This document shows, piece after piece, positions 45,923-55,536 of a stretch of 64,000 nt of DNA. Position numbers and translations under genes: made by a program. Numbering within the stretch: position 1 is the first letter of the stretch; the number at the start of each line of letters is the position of its first letter. Source of the stretch: Planctomycetes bacterium UBA7888. Its GTDB lineage: Bacteria > Planctomycetota > UBA1135. The stretch spans positions 1 to 64,000 of the forward strand of contig DLRM01000011.1 in NCBI GenBank assembly GCA_002500505.1, written 5' to 3'. A model generated the notes under the pieces. That model was not told where the DNA came from, did no database searches, and worked only from the letters and a program-made list of their open reading frames with translations.

Positions 45923-47716
45923 TCACACTTCTGCCCGCTGACGGAGCTTGGCCCGAAGGAGACGCTTACGCATGCGGAGAAAGTTAGGGCCCACTTCCAA
46001 AAGTTCGTCGTCTGCAAGAAACTCTAAGTATGCTTCCATACTCATGTCGCGAGGTCGGCGAATCTTTTCGTCAATCTCTTTGTTTGCGGAACGAACATTG
46101 GTCAGCTTTTTCTCGCGCACAATATTCAGCACGATGTCTTTGTCCTTGTTGTTCTCACCCAACACCATGCCTTCGTATACCTCGGCGCCTGGATCCACGA
46201 AAAATATTCCGCGGTCTTCAAATGCACGCAAAGAATAGGCGGTCACTTTCCCTTTCTCGCTGGAGACCAATACACCGTTGTGGCGGTCGCCGAGATCCCC
46301 CACAAGGGGCATCCACTTTTCAAACACCGAGGAGACGGTGCCTTCGCCACGCGTGAGGGTAAGCACTTGGGTGCGGGCGCCGATAAGCCCGCGGGTGGGT
46401 ACAGACATGTTGAGGGTCACACGAGAACCACGGCGATCCATGGAGTGAATCTCCGCCCCGCGACCCCCAAAGTATTCAATCACTCGGCCCATGTGTTCTT
46501 CAGGGCACTCCACGCAAGCCTTCTCGACAGGCTCGAGGGTTTTCCCTTCCTCCTCGCGGAGCAAGACGCGCGGACGACCAACGGCGAATTCGTAGCCCTC
46601 GCGGCGCATGTTCTCCATTAGGATTCCCAAGTGAAGAACGCCTCGGCCACCAACTAGGCAACCACCCCCATCAAGAGGAGTTACTCGAAGGGCTGGATCC
46701 ATCATTTGGGCCTTCTCCAAGCGCTCTAACACTTGACGCGAGGTTACGAATTGCCCCGCCCGACCCGCCAACGGCGAGTCGTTGACCAAAAACTCCATCT
46801 CGATAGTTGGGTTTTCCACTTCCTGGAAAGGGAGTGGGTCCTGAGATGATGGATCGCAAACGGTGTCGCCAAGACCAACTTCGAGGATTCCGGAAATCAC
46901 GGCAATATCACCGGCGCAAACCTCTTCGGTTTCGACTCGATCCATTCCCTCGATGCGAAAGAGCTCCTTGATACGAGCTGATACGGGTTTATTGTCAGAA
47001 GTTAGAACGGAAACTGCCATGCCCTTTTTGAGCACACCGCGATCCACCCTGCCAATTCCAATTCGCCCGACAAAATCACTCCAGTCAAGAGTGCTAACTT
47101 GGAAACGCATTGGTGCCGATTCGTCCACTTCCGGTGCAGGAACCTGCTCCAGGATGCAGTCCAACAAGCAGGCGAAACCATCGCCGATTTCGTTTTCGTC
47201 CAGGGAGGCCCAGCCACTTCGAGCGCTTGCATAAACGACAGGAAAATCCAGCGCCATCTCTTCGGCACCGAGATCGACAAAAAGATCGAATACTTCACCC
47301 AAAACTTCGTCTGGGCGAGCGTCCTGACGATCCATTTTGTTTACAACAACAACGGGGCGCAGACCAGCCGCAAAGGCCTTAGAAAGGACAAAGCGCGTTT
47401 GGGGCATGACTCCTTCAAAGGCGTCAACCAAGAGCAGCACGCCATCTGCCATGGAAAGCACGCGCTCCACCTGCCCGCCGAAGTCAGCATGGCCGGGGGT
47501 GTCAATTAGGTTGATACGAACATCTTTCCAGGTAACAGCGGCGTTTTTGGAAAGAATGGTAATCCCTCGTTCACGTTCCAAATCGTTGGAATCCATGAGG
47601 CGCTCGTCCTGAGCCTGGCCACGGGCGAGCGCGCCGACCTCTCGGAAGAGACCGTCAACAAGGGTGGTTTTGCCGTGGTCCACGTGGGCCACAATGGCGA
47701 CATTTCGAAGTTTCAA
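45923..47716 (-). CDS. typA: Ribosome-associated GTPase TypA/BipA
   Basis: A 597-residue translational GTPase. G1 is in IVAHVDHGKTTLVDGLF, G2/G3 in ERERGITIL and DTPGHADF, G4 in VVNKMDR, and the BipA-specific C-terminal domain contains RGLIGARTQVLT and IVREKKLTNVRSANKE. Involved in ribosome assembly and stress adaptation. Followed by a terminator. Confidence 0.97.
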   Translation of the reverse strand: MKLRNVAIVAHVDHGKTTLVDGLFREVGALARGQAQDERLMDSNDLERERGITILSKNAAVTWKDVRINLIDTPGHADFGGQVERVLSMADGVLLLVDAFEGVMPQTRFVLSKAFAAGLRPVVVVNKMDRQDARPDEVLGEVFDLFVDLGAEEMALDFPVVYASARSGWASLDENEIGDGFACLLDCILEQVPAPEVDESAPMRFQVSTLDWSDFVGRIGIGRVDRGVLKKGMAVSVLTSDNKPVSARIKELFRIEGMDRVETEEVCAGDIAVISGILEVGLGDTVCDPSSQDPLPFQEVENPTIEMEFLVNDSPLAGRAGQFVTSRQVLERLEKAQMMDPALRVTPLDGGGCLVGGRGVLHLGILMENMRREGYEFAVGRPRVLLREEEGKTLEPVEKACVECPEEHMGRVIEYFGGRGAEIHSMDRRGSRVTLNMSVPTRGLIGARTQVLTLTRGEGTVSSVFEKWMPLVGDLGDRHNGVLVSSEKGKVTAYSLRAFEDRGIFFVDPGAEVYEGMVLGENNKDKDIVLNIVREKKLTNVRSANKEIDEKIRRPRDMSMEAYLEFLADDELLEVGPNFLRMRKRLLRAKLRQRAEV

Positions 47717-47760
47717 AGGCGTTGAGGGATGGGGGGTAGCCCCGCATTCTAGCGAAACGG

Positions 47761-48312
47761 CTAAAACTCCACCTTCGGGGCCTCGCGGGCCTCAGGAATA
47801 TCCAGTTCGAAGAATTCGCGCAGGCTAAAGCTGAACATGCTAGCAATGATATTGGATGGAAATTGCTGGACCTTATTATTGTTCTCGCGGATGTTCCCGT
47901 TGTAGAAGCGAAGCGCCGCCTGGATTCGGTTTTCAGTGTTGGCAAGCTCTGACTGTAGCTCCTGGAAGTTAGCACTAGCCTTGAGATCGGGATACGCCTC
48001 GAGGCGAACCATAAGTTTCCCCAGCACACCCTGTAGAGCTGTTTCGTCGGCGGCCTGGGAGGCAATGTCCCCTTGATTATTTGCAGCCTGCTCGCGCATA
48101 GAAGTCACCTGTTCGAGCAACTCTTTTTCATGCTTAGCGTACCCCTTCACTGTATTGAGGAGGTTGGGAATTAAGTCATACCGTCGTTTGAGTTCGGTAT
48201 CTACATTAGACCAGGCCTCTTCGCATTGATTGCGAATAGAAACTAGACCGTTGTACATGCCGACAACGATTAAAACGAAAACAAGAAGGACAATGACGGG
48301 AATCCAAAGCAT
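47761..48312 (-). CDS. LemA family protein
   Basis: A 183-residue protein with one N-terminal membrane helix (WIPVIVLLVFVLIVVGMYNGLV) and the LemA core (EEAWSNVDTELKRRYDLIPNLLNTVKGYAKHEKE, AALRFYNGNIRENN and FPSNIIASMF). Follows a gene for another membrane protein 14 bases upstream. Function poorly known. Confidence 0.93.
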   Translation of the reverse strand: MLWIPVIVLLVFVLIVVGMYNGLVSIRNQCEEAWSNVDTELKRRYDLIPNLLNTVKGYAKHEKELLEQVTSMREQAANNQGDIASQAADETALQGVLGKLMVRLEAYPDLKASANFQELQSELANTENRIQAALRFYNGNIRENNNKVQQFPSNIIASMFSFSLREFFELDIPEAREAPKVEF

Positions 48313-48326
48313 TTGTATTTCTTACG

Positions 48327-48995
48327 CTAATCTCGGAACAAGTATTCGGGCATTAAGCTACGAATTTTGGAAAGGTGTTGGAGGTAGGGCTCAATTTCTC
48401 CAGGATTTAGCCGAGCACTATCGTAAAGGGCAAGAACATTGCCCTCAAGTTCGAGGCCAGTTCTCGGGTGTTGAAGGAGATACTCCATCATACCTGTGTT
48501 GCAAAAATCATAGGCTAATTTCTTTTCCTCTGCCCGCACACAAAACTCTTTTGAGAATTCAACGGATTCAAAATCGATGTCGTCATAACCAAAGAATTGG
48601 CCGATTTTGGAAAAGAAGCCTTCGTGGTGGATGCTGAGTTCCGAAAACTCACGCTCAATATAAATCAACACCACTCCAAGGTAGTGATGATGGGTTTGCT
48701 GACGGCCTTTGGAGTCCGTTGTGTGTGTTTCGAAATGAAACGTAAACCCCTTTGCAGGGCGACCCTGCCATTCTCCCGCCATAATATCGAAGGCATAGCG
48801 GTTTCCGCCTTGGCGAAGTTTGTCCAGAAATTGGTATTGGTGGTAAACCTCGCGGCTCCGGCCAGGATCATAGGACCAATCATGACTGGAAGCCCATGCT
48901 TGGAAAGCCTCCCTTCTTTTCTTGGCGGCCAACCAGGAGAAATAAACTAGGGCGCCGACCAATAGGGCGCCGAGAAGGATGAGAAGAGGGTGCAT
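48327..48995 (-). CDS. Membrane protein of unknown function, upstream of lemA
   Basis: A 222-residue protein with one N-terminal TM helix (PLLILLGALLVGALVYFSWL) and a soluble domain with Gln/His-rich THHHYLGVVLIYIE and FCNTGMMEYLLQHPRTGLELEG. The layout (TM, then DUF3137-like domain) is common next to lemA. ATG 48995 is used; the longer frame overlaps the divergent helicase gene. Confidence 0.7.
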   Translation of the reverse strand: MHPLLILLGALLVGALVYFSWLAAKKRREAFQAWASSHDWSYDPGRSREVYHQYQFLDKLRQGGNRYAFDIMAGEWQGRPAKGFTFHFETHTTDSKGRQQTHHHYLGVVLIYIEREFSELSIHHEGFFSKIGQFFGYDDIDFESVEFSKEFCVRAEEKKLAYDFCNTGMMEYLLQHPRTGLELEGNVLALYDSARLNPGEIEPYLQHLSKIRSLMPEYLFRD

Positions 48996-49045
48996 GTTGG
49001 CAAGGGATTCTAATCTCGCCCCCCATTTCGTATGCTCTTCCGACC

Positions 49046-50983
49046 TTGCCCCCCGCCCACTCAATTCTAGATGGTCTCAATGAGGCCCAGCGCACTGCCG
49101 CAGAGCAGATTCAAGGCCCACTCCTTGTGTTGGCCGGGGCCGGAACAGGCAAAACTCGCACGATTACTTATCGCATGGCGCACATGCTGTCAGAGGGAAT
49201 CCCGCCAGAACAGATTTTGGCCGTCACCTTCACCAACAAAGCTGCGACGGAAATGCAGCAACGAATCGCTAATTTAGTGGGCTTGGAGCAAGCCGAGCGC
49301 CTAACTGTTGGCACTTTCCACTCCATTTGCTGTCGCGCCTTGCGGGAACATGCACCCGAAATCGGTCTGCCGAAGTGGTTTACGATTTGCGATGCTGCGG
49401 ACCAACAAACCGCCGTCAAAACCGCAATGCGAGATTTGCGGATTCCAGAAAAATCGATTCGGCCTCGTTTGGCGCAATCCAGGATTAGCTTGTTGAAAAA
49501 CCAGCTTGAATCCCCTGACGAATACGCAGCGCGCACCGCAGGTGATGAAAATACGATTGCACATATTTATGCCCGATACGAGGAAAATTTGCGGCGCCAA
49601 AAGTTGTTAGACTTTGACGATCTGTTAATTTTTACGCTCAAGCTTTTACGCGAGCACAAAGGCGTATTGAAGCAATTCCGAAATCGCTGGCGCTACATAA
49701 TGGTGGACGAGTATCAGGACACGAACGGGCCGCAGTACGAAATTGTAAAGCTCCTTGCAGGGACGAGAAAGAACTTGTGCGTCGTTGGCGATGATGACCA
49801 ATCCATTTATTCCTGGCGCGGGGCTGATGTTCGAAAAATCCTGGGTTTCGAAAAACATTTTCCCGGGGCCAAAATTGTCCGCCTAGAAACGAATTACCGG
49901 TCTACAAAACAAATTCTTGAGGCCGCGAACCGAGTGATTCAAAACAATATCGCTCGCCACCCCAAAGTTCTACGTTCTCACATTGGCGAGGGCGAAGAAG
50001 TCGTCATGATGGAAATGCTGGACGAAGAAGACGAGGCTGGCTTCATTGCATCAGAGATCCTCTTTCAGGTAAATCGCGAAGAAGCCTGCTATTCGGATTA
50101 TGCCATTTTGTTTAGGACTCAAACGCAGCCGCGTACCTTTGAGGCGCGATTGCGTGCTTCTAATATCCCCTATCGCCTTGTTGGGGGAATGTCCTTTTTT
50201 GACCGAAAAGAAGTTCGAGATATTCTTTCCTACATTAAATTATTAGTAAACCCTGATGACGAATCGAGCCTGCTTCGCATTATCAATTGCCCCCCGCGAG
50301 GAGTTGGGAAAACAACTATTGAGCGGGTTCTAGCCTGGGCGACCGCCCAAGGAATCAGCGTCAATCAAGCCTTCGGGCAAGCAAATAAAATTGAAGGGGT
50401 TCCGGCTAAAGGCGGAAAAGCTGTTACACATTTGCTGAGCCAATTAGATTCGGTAAAAAAAAGTGGTGGCAGTTTGGTTGATGTACTCAAAGCTCTCGTG
50501 AGTCGCATTGACTACCGCGCCGAAGTGGAACGCTGTTATCCAGACCTGGAAGCTCGCCAAGTTCGGTGGGCAGCCATCGAAGAAATTTTCAACTTCGCCG
50601 AGAACCATGAACGGCGAACAAAAAAGGCAAGCCTAGGATCATTCCTTGAAGAACTTGCGCTATCTGCGGCTGAAGACCGGGAGGAGCAGAAAGATTCTGA
50701 GGGGGACAAAGTTACATTGATGACCCTCCATGCCGCAAAAGGATTGGAGTTCCCATGCGTTTACCTGGTTGGTGTTGAAGAAGGAATCCTCCCACACGCG
50801 CGATCTCTAGAAGAGGGGACGGAAGATGAAGAACGCCGACTAATGTATGTAGGGATTACTCGAGCCCAAAAAACCCTCACTATTTCATGCGCTCGAGAGC
50901 GAGCTCGTTTTGGAAAGCGCGAAGCGCGCGAGCCCTCCCGCTTCTGGAAAGAGATGGAATGGGAAACGACTACTAACGAATAA
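49046..50983 (+). CDS. UvrD/PcrA-type ATP-dependent DNA helicase
   Basis: A 645-residue superfamily 1A helicase. Motif I LVLAGAGTGKTRT, motif II VDEYQDTNGPQY, motif III VVGDDDQSIYSWRGAD, motif V MTLHAAKGLEF, motif VI RRLMYVGITRAQKTL. Shorter than PcrA (about 720) at the C terminus. TTG 49046 opens the homology. Divergent from the membrane-protein gene. Confidence 0.95.
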   Translation: MPPAHSILDGLNEAQRTAAEQIQGPLLVLAGAGTGKTRTITYRMAHMLSEGIPPEQILAVTFTNKAATEMQQRIANLVGLEQAERLTVGTFHSICCRALREHAPEIGLPKWFTICDAADQQTAVKTAMRDLRIPEKSIRPRLAQSRISLLKNQLESPDEYAARTAGDENTIAHIYARYEENLRRQKLLDFDDLLIFTLKLLREHKGVLKQFRNRWRYIMVDEYQDTNGPQYEIVKLLAGTRKNLCVVGDDDQSIYSWRGADVRKILGFEKHFPGAKIVRLETNYRSTKQILEAANRVIQNNIARHPKVLRSHIGEGEEVVMMEMLDEEDEAGFIASEILFQVNREEACYSDYAILFRTQTQPRTFEARLRASNIPYRLVGGMSFFDRKEVRDILSYIKLLVNPDDESSLLRIINCPPRGVGKTTIERVLAWATAQGISVNQAFGQANKIEGVPAKGGKAVTHLLSQLDSVKKSGGSLVDVLKALVSRIDYRAEVERCYPDLEARQVRWAAIEEIFNFAENHERRTKKASLGSFLEELALSAAEDREEQKDSEGDKVTLMTLHAAKGLEFPCVYLVGVEEGILPHARSLEEGTEDEERRLMYVGITRAQKTLTISCARERARFGKREAREPSRFWKEMEWETTTNE

Positions 50984-50992
50984 TCCGTTTAT

Positions 50993-53083
50993 TTATTCAA
51001 TTCCAATCGATTCAAGAAAGGCGTCGTTCGAGCGCTCTCGCCCCAAGAACCGAATAATGGAAATGTCTGCATCGCGGCTCCCGCCCACGGAATAGATTTC
51101 ATTTCGAAGGCGCATCCCCACCTCTTTATCCAGGAATCGATTAGGAGCATTTTCGAAAATAGTGCCCATGTCAGCGGCGATGGAATCCGCCCACCCGTAG
51201 CCGTAATAACCGGCGTCATACCCGGTGAGATGTCCCCAGTAGGCCGCAAAGTTGGTGTTAGCCGGTGGCTCAAAGAGAACTTCGGCATTTGCAGCGTTAC
51301 AAATTTTTCCGGCGTCCGCGCCAACTTCTGCGACATGCATGCGCAAATCAGCCAAAGCCAGTCCCATCTGGCGGCGGTAAAACACACCAACCGTTGCGAG
51401 TTTTGCTTTTTTCATATTCGCAAGTGTTTCCATGGGAATCACGCTTTCGCCGTCGCGCCAGTCAATCGCAAATCGCTGAAGGACTTCGGGGTCCCAGACC
51501 CAAGCTTCAAACATTTGAGAAGGGGCCTCTACAAAATCGCGGGCGACATTGGCGCCACTAAAGCGTTGGTATTTTGCACGAGTCAAAATGGAATGCATTG
51601 CATGACCGAACTCATGAAAAATGGTCTCCACCTCGCCGTGATTCATTAGAGCTGGGTCATCCCCTACTCCTGGGGTGAAGTTGCAAACCAAGGAGACGAC
51701 AGGTCTCTGGTAGCGCCCGTCATCCAGAAGTTTTCCACCAATAATGTCGAATTGGGCGAAGTGGTTGTACTTTCCCGGACGTGGATAAAGATCAAGATAG
51801 AACATACCCATAGCTTCACCGGTAGTGGCATCCTCAACAGCCCAAAGTTCTAAATCGTCAACCCACTTATAGCCGGGTTCGACTTGAGTAAATCGCAAAT
51901 CAAAAATATGCTGGTAAACATCGAACATGCCAGCGATGACTCCTTTCAGAGGAAAGTAATTTCGAAGAACGTCAGAATCTACGCTGTACCGAGCTTTCAT
52001 CAGCTGATTTTGATAGTAGCGGAAATCCCACCACTGAATTTGAGCGTTTGGTTTGCCCGTTTCTTTAGCCATAAGCTTCTGCAGTTCGGAAACTTCGGCA
52101 TCAAACTTGGGCTGAAGTCCACGGGCAAGACCTTCAGCAAAGCCCAGAGCTTCGCCTCCCGTTGAAGCCATCTTGGGTTCAATTTTGTAATCAGCCCAAT
52201 TGGAGTACCCAAGCAAAGTGGCCATCTTGCTTCGAAGGCGCACCATTTTGTTCAAGATGGGTCCGTTCTCCTCCATGGCGATGGAATAACGAGCAGCGTT
52301 TACCTTCCTCCGTGTTTTTCGAACAGAGCATTTTTCCATGACTGCCATGTAGTCGGGAGTCACCGTCACTCGAACGGCATGCCTACCTTGGTCAGTCTTG
52401 CTGGATTCCAAAAAGGACTCTGAAACGCCATTAAGTTCTTCGGCGGGAAATTCCAGGACCACAGAGGCATTCGTGATATTGGAATCAAAGTCGGATTCCA
52501 GCTTTGACAACTTGTTCTTCAGTTTGGCAACTTTCTCTCGGGTTGCGGCATTCAAGTTAAATCCCGCACGCCGATAATCGCGCATGATGTCTCGATAAAG
52601 TTGGGCATCTTCTCCCCCGGGCTTAGGCAGATCGCCACTTTCTATTCGTTCTGAAACTTCCCTGCATATTTGATAAAGATCTTCACGATATTCAACTTCA
52701 ACTCCCCACTCACTCAGCCGCTGCACTTGATTCGTGCAAGCTTTCCGAATCTCAGGCTCTTGGCGCGTTTCCTTCATCAGCCAATACCGATTCATCACAG
52801 TCATCATGGGATAAGCCGCAGAGTCCAGTGCCACAAAAGTACTTTCAAAAGTCGCGGTCTCCGGGTCTTGCCCGGCAATAGCGTCTAGGGCCGCATTCGC
52901 TGAGACCAAAACTGAATCCACCGTTGCGACCACAGCTTCTGGGCTTTGCTCAAAAGAAGGTTGTGACAAAATCAACCCATTTTCAGTGGCTTTGGCAGAG
53001 ATTTGCTCGAAGCTACGGGAGCTTTGGGTGGAACAAGCTACAAAGGTAACGAATAAAGACAGGACGGGGAGGCAGAGTTTCAT
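50993..53083 (-). CDS. M3-family oligopeptidase lipoprotein
   Basis: A 696-residue thimet-oligopeptidase/Dcp-like enzyme. HEFGH is at residues 490-494, with a Glu-containing segment further on. The N terminus is a lipoprotein signal (LFVTFVAC, Cys17), unlike cytoplasmic Dcp/OpdA, so it is probably periplasmic and digests peptides there. It converges with the helicase gene 9 bases away. Confidence 0.93.
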   Translation of the reverse strand: MKLCLPVLSLFVTFVACSTQSSRSFEQISAKATENGLILSQPSFEQSPEAVVATVDSVLVSANAALDAIAGQDPETATFESTFVALDSAAYPMMTVMNRYWLMKETRQEPEIRKACTNQVQRLSEWGVEVEYREDLYQICREVSERIESGDLPKPGGEDAQLYRDIMRDYRRAGFNLNAATREKVAKLKNKLSKLESDFDSNITNASVVLEFPAEELNGVSESFLESSKTDQGRHAVRVTVTPDYMAVMEKCSVRKTRRKVNAARYSIAMEENGPILNKMVRLRSKMATLLGYSNWADYKIEPKMASTGGEALGFAEGLARGLQPKFDAEVSELQKLMAKETGKPNAQIQWWDFRYYQNQLMKARYSVDSDVLRNYFPLKGVIAGMFDVYQHIFDLRFTQVEPGYKWVDDLELWAVEDATTGEAMGMFYLDLYPRPGKYNHFAQFDIIGGKLLDDGRYQRPVVSLVCNFTPGVGDDPALMNHGEVETIFHEFGHAMHSILTRAKYQRFSGANVARDFVEAPSQMFEAWVWDPEVLQRFAIDWRDGESVIPMETLANMKKAKLATVGVFYRRQMGLALADLRMHVAEVGADAGKICNAANAEVLFEPPANTNFAAYWGHLTGYDAGYYGYGWADSIAADMGTIFENAPNRFLDKEVGMRLRNEIYSVGGSRDADISIIRFLGRERSNDAFLESIGIE

Positions 53084-53118
53084 GGAGAGAATTCTACCTA
53101 TCCCTCAACATTTGAGCC

Positions 53119-54321
53119 CTACTCTCCTAACTCACGCAACTGGTTTGGTATTTCCTTTGGACTGGTTTTCTCATCCCCTAAAGACTTCGTATCCAACCCA
53201 GGGACATTAAGTTCTTTCACTTCGCGGCCGGCGGGTTGCACGCTGTGCTCAAAACTCCCCACTGCTTTGTTATAAGAATCTCCAGCCGACTTGAGCCCCT
53301 TTCCAATTTTCCCAAAATGCTCCATCCAAGTGCAGCAACGCTCGTACAACTTCTTGGCGGCATCGGCAATCTGACGTGCATTCTTATTGGTGTCCTCCTG
53401 CCGCCAGTAAACCCGAACTGTCCGCAGTAGGGCAACAAGGCTCACTGGGTTTGTAATTAAAATCTTTTTACGCAGGGCTTCGTCCTGCAAAGCCGGGTCA
53501 ACCGCAAGCGCCGCCTCAAGCAAATGATCCCCTGGCATGAACATGATGGTGAAATCAATGTCTCCACTAATCGAAGAGGAATAGTCGCGGCGGCCCAAGT
53601 CAACAAAGTGAGTCTTCACGGCTTTGGCGTGCTTCGTCATCAAATCTCTCACTTTTTCAGGGTCGGATTCATTGCGTGCCAGCTCGTAAGAATCAAATGG
53701 GCACTTCGAATCCACGGGAATCCCTGCGCCACCTGGAAGCAGGATGACCATATCCGGAATCTTCTTCTCCTCCACCGCAACTTGTTCATTGAAGTGGACA
53801 TGCTCCTCCATGCCGGCAAATTCCACAACATTGCGAAGCAACATTTCGCCCCAATTCCCCCGCACCTGACTGGAACCTTTAAGCAAGGATTGCATGCGCT
53901 CACTACTTTGCACCATGCCGCCAGCAGCCTCCAGCATTCCTTTGATTTGCTCGCTCAACTGCCCGTAAGCCTCTGACCTTTTTTTCTCCATCTCGCCCGT
54001 TTTGTTCTCCAACTTTTTCAATGCTTCAGACAGGGGGGCAAGTTTTAGATCTGTGTTTTGCAAAAACTGTTCGTTATTGGCCCGCAAAGCCGACTGCGCC
54101 ATGCCTTTGAACTTGTTCTCCATTTCCGAGAGGGACTTTTCAAAAAATTGTTTCTCCCGCTCTAACGATTTCGCGCGCTCCTCTTCCTGCGTCTCCAGCA
54201 CAGCCAATCGCTCCCGCGCCTCAGCTTCACTATCTACCGCTTCAACCGTCTTCTTATTGGCAATAAACCAACCTACAAAACCACCAATAACCGCTGCGAA
54301 TAGAGAGAGGATGTACTCCAT
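53119..54321 (-). CDS. rmuC: DNA recombination protein RmuC
   Basis: A 400-residue protein with an N-terminal membrane segment (YILSLFAAVIGGFVGWFIA), a long coiled coil (about residues 30-150, rich in Glu/Lys), and the PD-(D/E)XK-like nuclease domain (GNWGEMLLRNVVEFAGM, PVDSKCPFDSYE). Typical RmuC length. Confidence 0.93.
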   Translation of the reverse strand: MEYILSLFAAVIGGFVGWFIANKKTVEAVDSEAEARERLAVLETQEEERAKSLEREKQFFEKSLSEMENKFKGMAQSALRANNEQFLQNTDLKLAPLSEALKKLENKTGEMEKKRSEAYGQLSEQIKGMLEAAGGMVQSSERMQSLLKGSSQVRGNWGEMLLRNVVEFAGMEEHVHFNEQVAVEEKKIPDMVILLPGGAGIPVDSKCPFDSYELARNESDPEKVRDLMTKHAKAVKTHFVDLGRRDYSSSISGDIDFTIMFMPGDHLLEAALAVDPALQDEALRKKILITNPVSLVALLRTVRVYWRQEDTNKNARQIADAAKKLYERCCTWMEHFGKIGKGLKSAGDSYNKAVGSFEHSVQPAGREVKELNVPGLDTKSLGDEKTSPKEIPNQLRELGE

Positions 54322-54432
54322 ATTCCTATCTTAGCTAAAGCATCACTCATAGCGAGAAAAGGCTTCACAGGGGCAAGCCCGGAAACTCCCAGTCCTCCTC
54401 TGCCAACAAGACTCACAAAAGGGCAGGCTCGG

Positions 54433-55431
54433 CTACCACTTAATCCGCATGCCAGCCCAGGTCAGACCAGACCCAAAAGCGGCAAGAATGAGGTATTTAT
54501 CCTTTTCTAGCTGACCATCTTCCCAAGCTTCGGAGAAGAGAATCGGGACCGAGGCCGAGGAAGTGTTCCCGTACTTGTGGATGTTATGCAGAACCTTTTC
54601 CTTCGGAATTCCAAGTGCGTCCATGGCACTGGTCAAAATCCGTCGGTTCATTTGGTGGGGAAGCATCCAACCCAATTTACTGTGGTCATGCTCAATCCCA
54701 GCCATGGCCCAATCGCACATCTCCTTCATTTTGGAGTAAGCAAAACGGAATACTTCACGGCCCTTCATCTGAATGAGATGCTCCCGCTTTGCAAGGATTT
54801 CTTCATTCATCGGCTCCCAACCACCGCCACGCGGCTTGATAATGAAGTGGGACCCGCTCCCATCAGCGTGCAAAGTAAAGTCTTCAATAAGTCCCTGCTT
54901 GCAGACATCGTGAGGCTGAAGAACCGTCGCCCCCGCTCCATCCCCAAAAAGCACAACTGTAGTGCGGTCTTCGTGGTTAATCATGCGGGACATGGCTTCT
55001 CCACCAAGCACCAGAACATTTTTGTATTTCCCAGAAGTCACAAAAGTGGCGCCGCAAGATAGAGCGTACATGAATCCAGAACAAGCCGCCGCCACATCAA
55101 ATGCGCCGCAATTGTTGCGAATTCCAAGTCGATCTTGAATCACACAGGCTTGGGAGGGAGCCGTGAAGTCGCCAGAAACCGAGCCACAAATGATGAGATC
55201 AATATCCTCAGCAGTGACTCCGGCCCGCTCCATGGCCAAATTCCCCGCCTCAACAAACATGTCAGAGGGCCGCTGTCCGGGCTTCAGCCAGTGGCGCTCG
55301 GAAATACCTGTGCGCTGGACAATCCACTCATCAGAGGTCTCCACAATTCGCTCAAAGTAATGATTGTCCACAACCCATTCAGGCACGCTGTGGGCGATGG
55401 AGGCCATTCCGACGGGAATGCCGTCGTTCAT
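54433..55431 (-). CDS. fabH: Beta-ketoacyl-ACP synthase III-like enzyme
   Basis: A 332-residue thiolase-fold condensing enzyme. Catalytic triad: Cys117 in AAACSGF, His259 in LPHQMN, Asn289 in YGNTSS. TSDEWIVQRTGI is the FabH N-terminal signature. It condenses acetyl-CoA with malonyl-ACP, or acts in a related pathway. Confidence 0.9.
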   Translation of the reverse strand: MNDGIPVGMASIAHSVPEWVVDNHYFERIVETSDEWIVQRTGISERHWLKPGQRPSDMFVEAGNLAMERAGVTAEDIDLIICGSVSGDFTAPSQACVIQDRLGIRNNCGAFDVAAACSGFMYALSCGATFVTSGKYKNVLVLGGEAMSRMINHEDRTTVVLFGDGAGATVLQPHDVCKQGLIEDFTLHADGSGSHFIIKPRGGGWEPMNEEILAKREHLIQMKGREVFRFAYSKMKEMCDWAMAGIEHDHSKLGWMLPHQMNRRILTSAMDALGIPKEKVLHNIHKYGNTSSASVPILFSEAWEDGQLEKDKYLILAAFGSGLTWAGMRIKW

Positions 55432-55536
55432 TACAAGAATCCGGGGAGTTCGTGGGGAAAAGCCCCTATCAGGAGGGGCAGGAAACCCGATTCTACCTCT
55501 CTTCCCTATCCCGGGTTGCTCAATTGCAATTCAATT